DNA of 64,000 nucleotides from Solea solea (GCF_958295425.1 NC_081136.1:3753311-3817310); one strand, 5' to 3'. Shown: positions 35,476 to 50,400, counted from the first letter of the stretch. A program made the numbers and translations. Notes: generated by a model not told the origin, from the sequence alone.

Positions 35476-38400
35476 CTGTGGCTCTCTATTGGTGCTGCTC
35501 TCCTCAGAGTCCGACTGCTGCTCAGGGTCATTTTCATCACCCTGGATTTAAACAAAAAAACACAAAACAAGGAGCGTCTCAGCTGAGGAGTAAACAAGGG
35601 TTATTAAAGTGATTATGAATATTTAAAACTATCACTGTGTGTGTGTGTGTGCGCGAGAGTCCTCTTACATCCTGGGTCCAGAAGGAAACCCCGGTGGAGC
35701 GTCGCTTCTCGCGGGGCCGCCTGCGATCCCGTATGGAGCGAGGCTGAGACTTGTCCTCTCCCTCCTTCTCCTCCTCCTTCTTGTCTGCTTCTGAGCATCG
35801 AGGGAAATTAAGTTAAAAAAAAAAAACAAAAAACAGTAAATCGCAACACCAAAGAATGAGTTACACACACCTAAAAAAAAAAACTTTCAAACTCATTGAT
35901 TTTTTTTTGCCTGAAAAATAGGTGCAAAAACTGTATAATACATATATTATATTATTAATTCAATATAAATTATATTTTTCACAATTTTTTTTACAATGTT
36001 ATTTTCTACTTCTATTCTTATTTTTCTCAAGAAATTTCAGGTTGTTTTGTAAAAAAACACTTAATTTAATGTAAAACAAAGGGAAACATTTGGCGTTCTT
36101 ATTGTTTATAGGTTATCATCATATATGTGGCCCCTGGTCTTAAAATGAGTTTGAATAAATGATATTGGATTTAATTTTCAATGATAATTTGTAATTTGCT
36201 TTAATTATATTTGTATAAAAGGTGACTTAAGCAACTATAATTAGAGGTACTGCATGTGGCAACTCCTCTCTTTGTGTTGGAAAAATCTATGTAGCATTCT
36301 GTTAGCATCAAAACTCAGTGTGGGCTACTGTACAAACAAAATACTCTGGTAATTAAATGTAACCTTTGCTCACAGAAACTTCTCTTTACTTTACCTTTTT
36401 CGGTGTCTCTGGAGGAGCGGCTATAGGAGGAGGTGATCCCCGACAGGCTGTTGGGCCTGTGGAGGGAACTGGAGCTGGAGGACAGAGTGGAACTGGAGTA
36501 GGACGGGGTGGAGGCAGTGCTGGCTGGGGAAATGGCGGAGGTGGAGGAGGACGATAAGGACCGGTAACGCTGGAAGAGAGAGGAAGAGAGAGAGAGAGAA
36601 ACGACAGGTAAGAGCGATGATGGAGGCAAATATTTCGAGGTGTGAATTATGGCACTTTCGATTTTTATTCGGGATTCTGAATATCTGAGGTCATGGGGCT
36701 CTGGAAATCGGATTGGGGGAGAGAGGGAGAAAGAGAGAAAAGAACCTCTTCAAAGCTGCGGTACTTTGACCGGTAGTCGTCCTCCTTGGTCTCTGTCTCC
36801 TTCTTCTCCTCCTGCTGCTTCTCTTTGTCCTGCTTCTCTCGCTCCTCCTTCTCCTCCTCGCGGGTCTTGATGGGGCGACTCCGCCCGATCGTTTTCTCGG
36901 CCTCCTGCAGGTCGGTCAGAGTCACGCCCTGGAAGAGAGAGGAGAGAGAGAATATTTAGCCTTGTGATGTGGAGACCGTTGCTGGGTATGAGTTTTATGA
37001 TTCATAACGTCACAACAGCCGAATCACCGTCGGCTTGTAAAACGAGCAGCTATTTGTAATAACGGAGACGCTAAGTGCTGCCAGTGTACACAAAGAGCAC
37101 AGGCTCGAAACAACATTATAACAAACGTTTACTACGCGGTCTCACGTCTCTATAAAAGCACAAGCAGCTGTGGCTGCCGATGACAAGACACCGGCTCTGT
37201 CGACTCTGTGTAAAAGACTTTTGACATTTAAAAGACGAACCTGAGTGGACCTCCTCGACTGTCGGGCCTGTCTGGAGCGAGCTTTCCTCTGGGACTCGGA
37301 CTCCTCGTCTCGCACTGGCGTCAGGTATGACCTGACGTAAAACACACAGAAAAAAATCAAGGTTTAATACTAAAGAACACTGTTTTCTTTAATAAATACT
37401 GTTAAAAGGCCTGGTAAATAAACAGTGTTAGTGCTCATTATTGACGTTTTCTCAGCTTTTTTTCCCCCTCCTCTTTCACCTCCCGCATCTTTCCCTACAA
37501 GTCGACACTTTGTCGCTCATCTTGTTGCTAAATCCGTCCTCTTTCACTCAGTGTGATTTCTGTTGCCGTCAGACATGCGTTGTTTTGACAGCGCCACCTC
37601 AAGTGCGCTGATGTCGAGCCTTTCTTCTTCGCACATTAATGCAGAGTGTGATTTAAACTGTGTTTTTTTTCCTCGTTATTTTTCAGGGTAGGTTAACAAA
37701 AACACACACATCTACTCTACAAAGCCTATTTTACAGGTTATATGCATCGTTTTAAGAGGTGTGGGACATTAGGTAAGTACAACACACACATTCTGCAAGA
37801 AAAAGCACATTTAATGGGTAGGTTTTATTACAATTGTGGTTTTTAAGGTGGCACTGGTTAGCCTAATTTTCCTGCAGTAAAGAGAATGTGCTTGAAGCTG
37901 AATATGTCTGCATTAAATAAACTATTATTACACTGTACCCGTTGTAACTCAACTGTGATTTTATACATGTTTGTTCTTTGGTATAATTAAGGCTCTAGAC
38001 TTGATTCCGTCATGTTCCATATTACCCATAATGCCCCAGGAGCTCAACTGGAGACTGCAAAGCAGTAAGAAATGATCTGTTGCTGTTGGCGTCTAATCTT
38101 AACCACTGTTGCAACGTCTCTCTCCTTGTTTTTGGATGTAAATCAGGTTCTGTTGATTGTGGTTAAACGTCTACTTTGTTAAGTGGAGAAGGATTTAAAT
38201 GAATAATTTAGTTAAGTTACATTCAAATCGATCATAGAGGACTTAAGTTATGTTGTGATTGAAATCTCTACGTTTAAGGAGCTTTTAAGGAGATTTCTTT
38301 GAAGTCAATCGGTTCATCCTTGTCCGTGTCCAGCAGAGTGGAGCTGTGGCCTTGAGGAGGAGAATGTGCAGCTTCTGTCCACCTTCCTTATAAGGAGAAG

Positions 38401-41400
38401 TCGCTGGAGCAGCCCCACAGCAGTGGCCCCCACTCGCACCGTGACAGGTGGCTTATTTCAGCACAGTAACAGGAAGTGCACACACACACGCTCCTACTCC
38501 CACAGACAGACGCACAACAACTCTTCCCACTCTGCACTTGTGTGTGCAAAGCTGGAGATATCACACACACAGACACACATTCACACACAGAGACAGAGAC
38601 ACACACACACACACAGAGACAGAGACACACAAACACACACCCTTTTCTCAAACACAGTAAACGTGTCCGGATTAATGTTTGAGTGACGGAGGCTTTTTAG
38701 GTTAAAGCTCTTTTCTTTAAACTGCTTACATAAATATTACATTCAAATATCTGGACTTCATCATTTCATTTACATAAAATAATAACAAACAAAGTCAATA
38801 AATATAGAAAGTAAACATTGTAGTCGCCACTATAAACATACACCATATTTACAGCTACAAACAACATTTTACATAATAAAAATGATCATTAAAGTCTTGA
38901 GCCGACTTCTAAGAGGGAGTGTGTCACATTTCCTGAGAACCACTTCACCATGAAGCAGCCTTTTCTGGCTGTAAAACTGCAGTTTGTGTTCACCGTTCAC
39001 TCCCTCACACCAAAGCCCATAGAGAAAAGTGACAATTTTAGCACAGACACAGACGCTGCTGGGCTACCGCCATCTCATTGGGTACGTTTTTTTGTCACTA
39101 ATTTGTTCAAAAATAAATACCAAAAAAGGCATTTCAAACACTGCGGTTTACAAACTTCAGTTTCTGGCCAGGAAAAGTATATTCAAAACATTTTAGACTT
39201 AAGCAGACATAGATTTCATTAGGCGACCCTTATGTTAGGTGGCTGAAATAAAGTTTTTCCTTATGTCCCTGCTGGCAGCCATTTTATTAGTTTTTATCAA
39301 CCAGCTCCCTCAGATATAATGTGAAGTAAAATGCAATTAATGGGCTAATTTGTGTGGTTGGGGTCGGGAGTGTGTGATGGTAAAGATGTGGGCGCGTTAC
39401 CTTCGTCTTTCAGACGTGGGGACAGTGCCAGCGGTGGTGGTAGTGGTAGATATGCCGGTGGTGGTAGTGGTAGACGTGGTGGTCGTGGTAGAGCCAGTGT
39501 TCATAGTTGGGATAACGGCAGCAGACTCCTTCTCCTTCTCCCTCTCTGCTCTCTCCTCTGACCAGTACCTGATTTTAGAGTAGTGGTTTCTTTTTAGTCA
39601 AAGAATATCTGCTAGTAGCAGGTTGAGAGGTCACAGATTGTTGAATGAAAAAAATATAAGAATAAATAAAGGCAGAATAAATGCTGCCGTTCCCGTTACC
39701 TGCTGGTGAGACTGGTGGAGCCAGTGCGTGTGGAGGAGGAGCCCAGGCTGGAGAGCAGGCCGCGGTGGCCTGTGGGCGAGGTAACGGATGACGAGGTGGT
39801 GGTGGTCGTGGAGGAGGACGTGGTCGAGGAGCTCAGGTCCTCGTGTCTTCTGCCAAAAGAGCCGCTGCGTGATTTTGGTCAAGAGAGAGCATAAAGTGAG
39901 ACGAGACAGAGCGCGGTTCAAGTAGAGGCCCGGAGATAAAAATACGACTAACAAATCAACTCTGAAACCGTTGTGGTTAATGATAATTAACTCTAAATTA
40001 TGTGAAGATTGAATACTTTTAAACATCTTTTAACTTCGACTGTGTGTTTTTACACATCCAAGAGTCTATTTAATATTAAATTATGCAATCGTGTGACAAA
40101 GTCTGAAGTTATTCATGGAGTTGGGTTTAGTTTAATTGTCATTATTAGTAAATATCATTGTATACAAGATTAAGGTGCCTTCACAGTATAAGCATATAAA
40201 ACCAGAGTTTAAAAAGAGTTTTGCATAGATTAAAAACCCTTGCAATAATAGGCCCAAGATTCTGGAACTCCGAACCTGAAGAAATAGTAAGTGTATATCT
40301 GTCTCAAATTTAGCATTAATCCTTAAATGACTGCATTTTCAAGCTTGTTTTAATGTTAATTAAGCAGTCGTCTGTAACAAGTGCTTTTTAAATTAAGCCA
40401 GATGTTATCTCTGAGTGTATTAACCTACTGAGGAATCTCTTCAAACCTACAGGCAATCGATTAAGATGAACCCAAAAAAAAAAAAAAAGGACACGTATGC
40501 AGAGCGTGGACACACACACACACACACACACAAAGAGACAGATGACAGGTGGGTATGGAGACGTTGAGCGTCAACCCCCCCCCGGGTGAGACGGGTGGTG
40601 TACCTGCGGTAAATGCTGTAAGACTGGTAGTAGGAGGTGGGCGGCTGCCAGGGTTTAGTATTACAGGCGTTAGGGTCCAAGCTGGAGGTGGACGAAGACT
40701 TGGCCGGCACGTCCCGCGTGCTGCCGCTCCGCCCTAGCGCTAGTGTATGGGACGTGCTGGTGTGGCGTTGGCAGGTGGGTGGGTGGGTGGGGAGCGAGAG
40801 AGGCATGTTAGCGGTGCGGGCGCACACACATACACAGACAGATAAAAGAACAGAGGAACGTGTATATATTTACGACAAGCTTTGACAAACTACTGATGCG
40901 TTCATGTCACATGGGAAGTGGCTGCTGTTTTGGGTTTTTATAGGTTATTGTTACGACAACCACCTTAGTTTATGCTGTCATTTTCTATTTTTACGATCTC
41001 AGAGCTGCAACTAAGGATTAATTTTATAATCGACAAGTCTGTCCATTCTTTTCACGATGGATCGAGTAATCGATAAATCAATATCAATCGATAAAATGTC
41101 AAAAGCATCAAACAAAAGTTGATGTTTTAATGGTTTCTTTGTCAATTGGAACAAAGTAACGAAATAATTTACTCACATTTAAGAAGCTGAGACAATCAGA
41201 AATCTTGTTTTAATCATGAAAAAAAGCTTCAAACCTATTCAATGATTAAGTCATTGTTTCAGCTCTACTCGAAACACTTGTTTGTTTAGTTTCAGAGACC
41301 TGTTACTATCGAGGAAACACGGTGGTGAAAAGAAGAACAAAGTAACTCAGAAACTGCTCAGTTTTTGCCCCCCCAAAAAAATGCAGCTCTGGAGTTTTGA

Positions 41401-44400
41401 AACAAAAACAGAAGCAGCTGCATTTTAAGACTTTACAGTTTTTAGACGCAACACAATGTCTAGTTTAATGCAGACAGCAGCTGGAGCTCCAGTTAGCATC
41501 CTGCCCCCGACGTCACCACAAAGACTTGAAGAGCACTCGATCCATTTAGACTGAACAAACACTCTCGATAAGCAGCATAGAGCTATAAATGCCACTGAAG
41601 TCAGATTTAAAGACGTAATTTTAAGGCCTGATACACCATATTGGTGATTTTCCCATATGACATGAATGCAGCGCACGAGTCCAAGTCTAGGTTTCTGTGC
41701 CATGAAACCATGACAGGACAAGTACAGTCATGCAACACACTCACATGACAGTGATAGAAACAAATGATAATAATAAAAAGCCGCATTGCGATGCTTTCTC
41801 AGCAGCAGCTGTGCAATAAAGCATGAACATAAATATCGCTAATGACAGAATGCAAGCACAGTGTACTGTGTTTGTCTACATTGTCGTGACGACGATGATG
41901 ATGATGAACACATCAGATCAGACGTGAGGAGCAGAGGGGATCTGATGACGGGTTTCGTTTAGCCGCGATTTCGGGGCTAACCTGCGCTGATAGCTGGAGG
42001 TCCGGTTGGTGGAGGCGCTTCCTTCGCTGTTGTTCTTCAGGTCGTCGTCCCAGCGCCGCCGGGTGTAGGAGCCGCTGCGTATCAGAGAAGTAGAGTCCCT
42101 GTGGAAGCACAAGGTACAATAGTACGCCGGGCTTCGCCACACACACTTTCTCATTTACCTGGGATTTTGGGGGAAAAAATTATGGCGCGTTTCGACTGAA
42201 ATTACCCGGGGAAGTAAGTGGAGAAAAGGGGGCTGTGCACTGTACTTTAAAACTAGCCTGCTTTAGATCAGACTAACACAATAATTCCATTAATCCTAAC
42301 ATCAGTGTAAATGCGCTGACGAAGAAGGGAGACATGTTTGCAACTCATCTAGCTTTCTTCCAATTACTGCTCCTTTGTGTGTAAAATATGGCAAAAGCAA
42401 ACAAAAAGCGGTTGCTCAGGGTGACATACACACACCCTGCAATACACAGCAGTGGGCAGCAGGGGCCGCTCATGCGTGAACACACAGAGCCACTCTGACC
42501 TGTTTTCCTTCTCGTCGATGTCTGAAGTACTCGCCAGTCTCCTGGGGACGTTGGGGGTCACGTAGGCGAGTCGTGTACTCTTGTCCTTTTCCTGTAGGTG
42601 GAGGATCAAACGGGTGATCTGTGTTACATTCATTTATATTTTTTCTGCAGATGTTTCAAGATGATTTCACACAAAAAAAACCCTCACGGACCTTTTCTTT
42701 GTCCTTGTTGTCCAGGGTGGAGGAGAGGCGAGGGCTGGAGGCCGAGCGCATCACGCCCGTCGTGTCCTTCTCCCGCTGAGCCTCCTTCGTGGCCGTGATC
42801 TCCGCCAGCGCCCCGTAGCTGCCGGTCTTCCTCAGACCCAGGCGCCAGGAGGCCGGCGACTCGTCCTTCCGCTCCTCCTCCACTTTAGTGGAAACCTTTC
42901 CAGCAGGCTGAATGACCTGGAAGGGACACAAGGGCAGGGATTAAAGAAGACGTATGTATTTACAATTATAAAATATGTTGGTTTTTTTGTTATAGTAGTA
43001 GTAATAACAGTTTGGTTGTCAAAGGGCTGCAAATTCTCAAGATTATTGGTCATTTTAAAAGGAAGGACATGCTGGTTAAAAGGAATAATGACATCCAGAT
43101 TTAATTTAAGAATATATTGGGAGGCTGGGAATCAGGAACTGGAACTGGAGTAGAATTAGAAGCCAGTGTGTGCCAGGAACCAGTTACCCATGAGAAAACT
43201 GAGAATTTTCCTCAAAGATATTTTGTTTTGAGTCTGCAAGGACAAGGACTTTTATTCTTTTTAACTCGACTCAATTCTTGAAAAACACACTTTTTAATTG
43301 TCAAATATTTGACAGAATTGATCATCTTAAACAAAGAGTCAAAGCTCGTTCAACTGGTCGGGATTTCGGCGTCACATTTTTGGCCACAAAGAGCAAGCAA
43401 CATAAAAAAAAAAACCCACAGAAGCCACACAGACACACGGTGAAAGCACGACGAGGACGGTGCATTTAGGTGCAAACACGATGTCGGGTCGATGAGTGAA
43501 AGTCAGCGATAACTGGATCATCAAGCCCGGGGACAATTAGGGGAGTGTTAAAACAACCTTGTGTGTGAGATGGGGGGGGGGGGGGGCGGGGGGGTTGAAC
43601 AACTGTGCTTCACACACACCGATGCCTCACCATGGGTTTTTTGGGCAATAGAGAAATGCCAGTTTTGCGCAAGCCTTGTCGCCACAATGCAGGACAGCCC
43701 GGCTCCGCCACAGGCATGAGGGGAGTAATATATTCAGACTAAAGCCAACCAAGACAAGAGCCCAGAGAGGGGAGGGGAGGGGAGGAAGGGGAGGCCGGGA
43801 GAATGACAAGAGGTAAAGACAAAGAAAAAAAAAAAGCCAGAATAAGACAGAAGCAGCAGCAGCAAAAGAAAACGCACTTTACAGCAAGGAAAGATTTTTT
43901 TTATTTTTTTAAAGCCCTAGTCACACAGCACAATGCTTACTGCCAAACCAGCAAGGGTGGTGGTGGGGTTAACAAACATCTGGTAGTGTCAAAACCTGGT
44001 TAATGTTTTGCACACTCTTGTTAGACAGGAGACATTGTGATGTGCGAAAAGCTAGGCTTTAAAAAAAATAAAAATGTAAAAAATAAAAAAGAGAACAGAG
44101 CAGAACAGAAAAGGTCATTGCAAGAGAAGAGAATAAAGAGAAAATGATAAAGTCTGTTGACAGAAGGATAGTGAGTGCTAGAGGGTGCCAATTTCAAAAT
44201 AAGATGCATTGATGAGGTTTCTAATGAAGTCTCATTTGATTACATGTTAAATATAATATTAACGTCCCTAACTTTCGGTGTGGACTCGGCTTTTAGGTCA
44301 GGTTGTTTTGCACCAGTTACTATATAGTTAAATGTGTTATTTTTAGCCAAAAGTCATCAAATTTGTACTTTCTGATAAATAAATAATAATAATAATAATA

Positions 44401-47400
44401 ATAATGACAATAATAATAAGGTGAAGACTAATGAGGCCAAGAAAGAGAGAAATTAGGACACAAATTTAGCTAAATTGACTAAATTAAACTGATAAATCCC
44501 ACCTCAGAGTATTTACAACCTAGTGTATAATATTTTAGCAAATTTAAGATGATTTAAGGCCTAAATTTCATATTACATATTAACATTTTTAATGTTATGC
44601 CTCCATTTTGCCAGCAGAGGGTAGCAGACTCAAGCGAGAGAAAAGAAACAACTACCACCCCACATGTACTGTACCTACTCATCCTGAAGAGACGGACTAA
44701 TAAAAATAACAAAACTGATAGATGTTGGTGGATTTTCTTGGTTTGTGTATGAAAGGAAACGTTCCTCAGCAGCTTCGCGTAGCATACGAGGCGTTCAAGT
44801 GTCTGCCAATCGGAGGAGTGAAAACTGCCGTTGTTTTTATACCACATCATACCTTCTTCACCGGCGACGTGGGTGTCGGCACCTGGTTGGTCTGGATCGT
44901 TGGCGATGTCGCGGTGATGCTGGTCGGAACGGGCGTTGTGCTGTTGCTTACCGACGCTGAGGGTTTGCTTTTGTCTGTGGCGGTAAAACAACAAAACAAA
45001 TTACGAGTTACCACTGATGACCAGTGAAGTGTCACACTATTTATGTACTTGGGTTAGGGCGTTCTTAAGATGATACAACCACAAAAAATGGTTTCGCGGG
45101 GTCATCACGACCCTTGACCGATAAATTCCAATCAGGTCGTCCTTCGGTCCAAGTGAATGTGCTGCTGCTTTTAATTCTGCCTCTGTTTGGTCTTCGAGTA
45201 CGCCGTGTTCTTTATCCATCCAGCAAAACTGTCAGACCCCAACTGAGGGAGCGTCCGTTTGTGTACAGCAGTAGCACAGACGTGGGTGGGTGGGAAGAAG
45301 GGTTTACGCCATGAAACTGTTGAACTACTGGGTTTTTTTGAGCAGCAGAATTCACTCATGCAGGCGTCCCACTTTACTAGCGCAATGTTGCTATTGCCTC
45401 CACCCGTCTTTGTGTGAACTCATTTCACAATGGATTGAATAATAGCAGATATTTGTCTACATTTAAATGTTACAAACTAGAGTTTTATGAAATTTGACCA
45501 TCGAGGCCAGCATAACTTCTTCTCCTTCTTCTGGCTTCTCCTTTTAGGGGTCGCCACATGCCTCCATTTTGCCCTCTCCCTTGCGTCCTCTTCTGGAACA
45601 CAGACTTGTCCTTGTGTCCTCCTGCCCCAGCAGCAGAGCTCCGTCTTCAACATCCTTTATCCAATATATAACCTCAATCCTCTCCTCTGCACGTGACCAA
45701 ACCATCTCAACCCTGTCTCCCTTATCTCCAAACCGTTCAACCTGAGATGCCCCTCAAAATATGCTCATTTCTAATCACGTCCATCCTGGTCAACCCCCAA
45801 CGAAAAATCTCAGCATTTTCACATTTCTTAAATGAAAAGTTATAGTTAAAGTTATCTTCTCCTAGTACACTGTGCACACATTACAGTAAATCAGGATTTT
45901 TACGAGTGGCGATGACGAGCAAAGTCCCTTTCGCTTTGGGGACATGATTTAGCGACACTACGCACAGTACCTGCTTCAGTCTCCGACTCGGAATCCTCTT
46001 CCTCCTCTTCCTCGCTGGAGCAGCTCGATTCGTCCCTCTTCCCTTCCTCTTCTTCATCCACCTTCTCCGGCTCCAGGGTCTCGATGCGCGGGGCCGTCTT
46101 CTCCGGCTCCAGGAGCAGCGTTTCTTTGCTGCAACACAGAAAAGACCATTGCCGTTTGTAGACAGAGGACAGTCGCGCAAATTATTGGAAAGAAAGGGGG
46201 CGTAAAAACAATTTTTTTTTACCTCTTGAGCGGCTTCAGTGATTGGTTGTTATCCCCAGTGGTTGTTGTTTCAATCAAAGGAGATTTCTTAACGTCTTTC
46301 TTCTCACTCAAGAGCTGGAAAAACAGAACCTCAGGCTTTCATGGCAATTTTTTTTAAATGAAAAAGCCGATAAGCAAACATGACTCACCAGATTCTGTTT
46401 CTTCTGCAGTTCCTCTAAATATCCCAGCACGTCTTCGTCTGATACGTCGAAGGCCGTCTGGCCCTGCGGGGGAGAGAGCGAGAGAGAGAACATTAAAATA
46501 CAAGTTGTGTAAAACGAGTAACTGCACGGCAATTTGAAAATACCGACCATTTTATTCATGACGTCCATGTCGCATAGATGCTCCACCAGTATCCGACATG
46601 CCTCCTCTTTGCCCCAGTGTGCTGCTGCATGTAGTGGAGTCCAGCCGTCATAGTCCTTAATATTTACATCATACCCTGCTTGGATTAAAAGCCTACACAG
46701 TGAGGAAAGAGAGGAAAACAATGGGGTTTTTGTTAGAGTTACGACATTTTCTCACATTTCTTAACTTGTGTTTTAAAGGTGTTTCGGCTTTCATAAGTGA
46801 GTCAAAAAAACATCGTTGGCGTCTCCAAGCACAGCTGGATGTGGCTGAGACAATTTAAAGCCTTAATATTTCAGCCTATAAATCTGCGTCCTCGAGTGGC
46901 GGAGGCTGCGTTAGATCAGCGCGACGGAGACAACGTCGGAACAACGGGACTCTTGACGAGACGCAGAGACGGGAGACATGTTTGTATTCGGCGGAGAGAG
47001 AGAGAAATTCCTGATGCTCGACCTCGGCCGCAATCTCGACTTTAAACAGTATTTATATAATGTAAAAGTTAGAGGCTGAGCTTTATGTAACAGGCTGTAA
47101 ACTGTGTTGGTCTGAGCTCCAGCAGGGACACTGTGAAATGAGGTCTGCTGTTGGTGGTGGATTTTCAAACAGGGATGTACAGGGTAAGGATGAGCTGACA
47201 CAGTATCAGTATTGTGCTGATAAGTGGCCAAAATAATGGGACAGGATGTACTGTATGTATCATAAATGCTTATACATGGGGAACATGATGTAAAGAGAGA
47301 GTGTCATGTGAAAACGATGTGAGGGAGAGCTTCAGATGTTCGAGGTCGACCGATATGGGTTTTCTACAACTGATATTTGTTTGGCCTATATACTTGGACT

Positions 47401-50400
47401 ATTTTCTTTCTGGGAGAGGATGGGATAAACTAAAATATAATCGTGTTAGACAAGACAAATGGTCCAAGTCGGTTCCAAACATTATTTGCCAGAAACACAC
47501 TCTTTTTACAATTTTTTACGGATGCTCGTTACAGCTCCAACTTAAACTTTACGCCACCTGTTTGAAATAATACTGAATTTCAAACTAAAAAGTAACAGCC
47601 CTAAGTTGGAGCATTACGTTTCTGTTATGACTACGTAGTAAACGGATCAAGACAAATGTCTTATTCATAGCGAAAAGCTTGTAATATTGGCATCATATCG
47701 GACACCTAAATTCCCCAGCTCAAAAAGCTATTGTCTTCTATGCAAACATTTAATATCTTTAAGTTCTTATTCCTGCAATTGAATACAGAGTAGTGAACAT
47801 TAAACGTGAAAAATTACACCACAAAATCAAATTGCATATTGAAAATCTTTAAGAAACACAACTACAGCTATGGTTCAGCCCTACAAGTGCTTACTTTAAA
47901 ACCTCAACGTATCCCTTGGCAGCGGCTACGTGGAGCGCCGTTCCTCCGGACTTGGCGTGCCGGACGTCCTGAATCTGGCCGCTGTTGAGCCACTGCCGGG
48001 CGTCCCGCAGCATGATCCGCTCCTCCTCTTTCCGGGCCGCCTCGATATCCACCCCTAACATTGGAGACAGAAGGACAGGCGAGATGTTAGAACGTGACGT
48101 CCAACTTTCCAGCTGTAGCTTTCCGAGCCGAGCCGAGGCACACGGCACAATTACAGTTGAGATATTTATTAAGAGTTCTTGTCTTACACCAACTGCAGCG
48201 CGGTATGCGAGTGTTTGGAATACGTTACATTAGTCCGTGACTTTGGATTATGGCAGCGAGAGCCGTGTAAATATTTCCGCGCATAGCCATGACATGCAGC
48301 TTCGCGTATGTAATCCTGCTATGACAATGCAGCAATAATGATAGCTATGACGACTCTGTTACATAAGCTGCCACCCGCTCGCCCCTGTGCTTTTATTAAA
48401 CTGGGCCTCGGTGCTATTTATTGGTGCTCCAGAGGAGAGAAATAGAGAAATAGACACAGCATTACTCTGGAAACCAAAGCTCTCGCTCTCCGCTTTGACA
48501 AAACGTGTTTTTGGAGCCAATAATCTGTCAATTCAGTGATGAAATAATAGCTGCTAAGACACCGGCCTTAAGCCAGTTAAGTGGGTCAATATGTCTGTGC
48601 TACACACCGCATGCATGAACGCCAGGAGTGAAAAAAAACGGCCCTGCGTCGTTTCGCCGACACCTGGTGGGAAGGCGAGACGGTCTGAGACGCGCCGCTG
48701 CACGATTCGACTCGCCGGATCGAGCGTCAGCTGTGTTGAGCTGCGTAAACAGTGATGCGGGAGGCGCTCTGAGGAACGAGCCAAAACATCAGCTGATATT
48801 AAAAAGGGTTTGTTGGGCTTTTTTTTGTGCTTCTCACATCATCAGTCTTTTCATGACACCTTTGAAAGACGTCTTTTTCTCCCCCCACGTTGTCTTAAAA
48901 CAGTAGTTCATAAATTCGTAAATAAATGTCTCTTAGATTCAAACCACTGTCAAATAAGATCGATTAAGCTAATTGTAATTAATTATCGTCAAGTCTGATG
49001 TGCCAGTTATAGGACTTTTTGCCGGTATCCAATATACCAGGAGTGCTTGGGCCGATAACCAAGAAAAGTGGTCAATTAGTTGTTGTAGAGGCCGCTAGCA
49101 CAGAAGTCAAGGAGGTAGAGGTGTATTTATCGGTAGATCCTGGTGTGTTTGCCAATATCCGATAATACATTTTGAAGCCAATATCGTGCATCCCCAAGTT
49201 TGGCTGACGACAAAGAAAAAGCATCTGCAAAAAGTGTAAGAAGTGAAATCTATTGCCTCCACCTCCTTGTGTGTATACTGTGCTGCCACTGTATACACAC
49301 AAACGCTCCCTCAGGCAGGTCTGATAGTACTTGCTTGCTCGAGCAGGACGCAGAATATTATGTTAAATCGTTCCTGTTCACGGAGACCTAACAACAACAA
49401 CAATTACCAAATGTTACGCAGTGCAGCTTTAAAATAGCACAGATAAATAAAAATAAAATCCTCTTTCCACCACATTAAAAACACAGTCTCCCATTGAGGA
49501 AAAGAAAGGGTAATATTCCGGCCGGGTTGAGGACTGGACATGTTGCTCATTAAGAGGATTACGGAGCTCAAGTCTTAAGAAAGTGAACCCAAATGGGAAG
49601 AAGATGACTCAGTGTCTGAGTGTATGTTTGACTGGATTTCAAGTTCCTTCTCAAACGGCGCGTGTGCGTGTGTGCGCGTGTGTGTGTGTGTGTGTGTGGT
49701 GACTGTTGAACAGTAACTGGACCTACGTCTCACCGTGGCAGGCCGCTGAGTGAAGCCGTAACTCAGTAATGCCAGCGCTGAATAACGTGGCTTGTTTTTG
49801 ATGGAAACTCCCACAACTCGAGTCGAATGACGACACACTCAAGTCATAATAAAAAGTCATAAAAACCAGATACACTAGTACTTATAGTACTAGTTATCGG
49901 CAAACCTCCGACAATAGGACTAATGACTAAAACAGTAGGCTGAATAGGCTTCTACTTCCTTGACTTTTACGCCCTCACCAAACATGATAAAAGAGCAGTC
50001 TTTGTAATTTGCTAATTGCTGTGTTTTAAATTGCTCATCCCTTACACGTATTTGATTGCTTTTTAAAGCTCCAGTGTGTTGGATTTATTAACCATTTGGC
50101 AGAAATGGAATATAAAATAATTGTACTGGTGTTTCACTGACTGTACAATAACCTGCATGTGTGATTTATTGTTTTCTTTATACTTACATTCTCTATTGAT
50201 GAGAAAACCATGTTTTCATTGCACAAACTAGACACGTTTTGAGCTTTAATTTATAACTGAATGAAACTTCACCAATAGAGGTCACTATATCCTACACACG
50301 GTCCCTTTAAATTAGGAATTGCTCCAGTGCATCAGTTTTTGTTTTTTAAACCCATTTTATGACTTAATTTGTGTTGGGGCCATTGGATGCAGCTCTTAGA

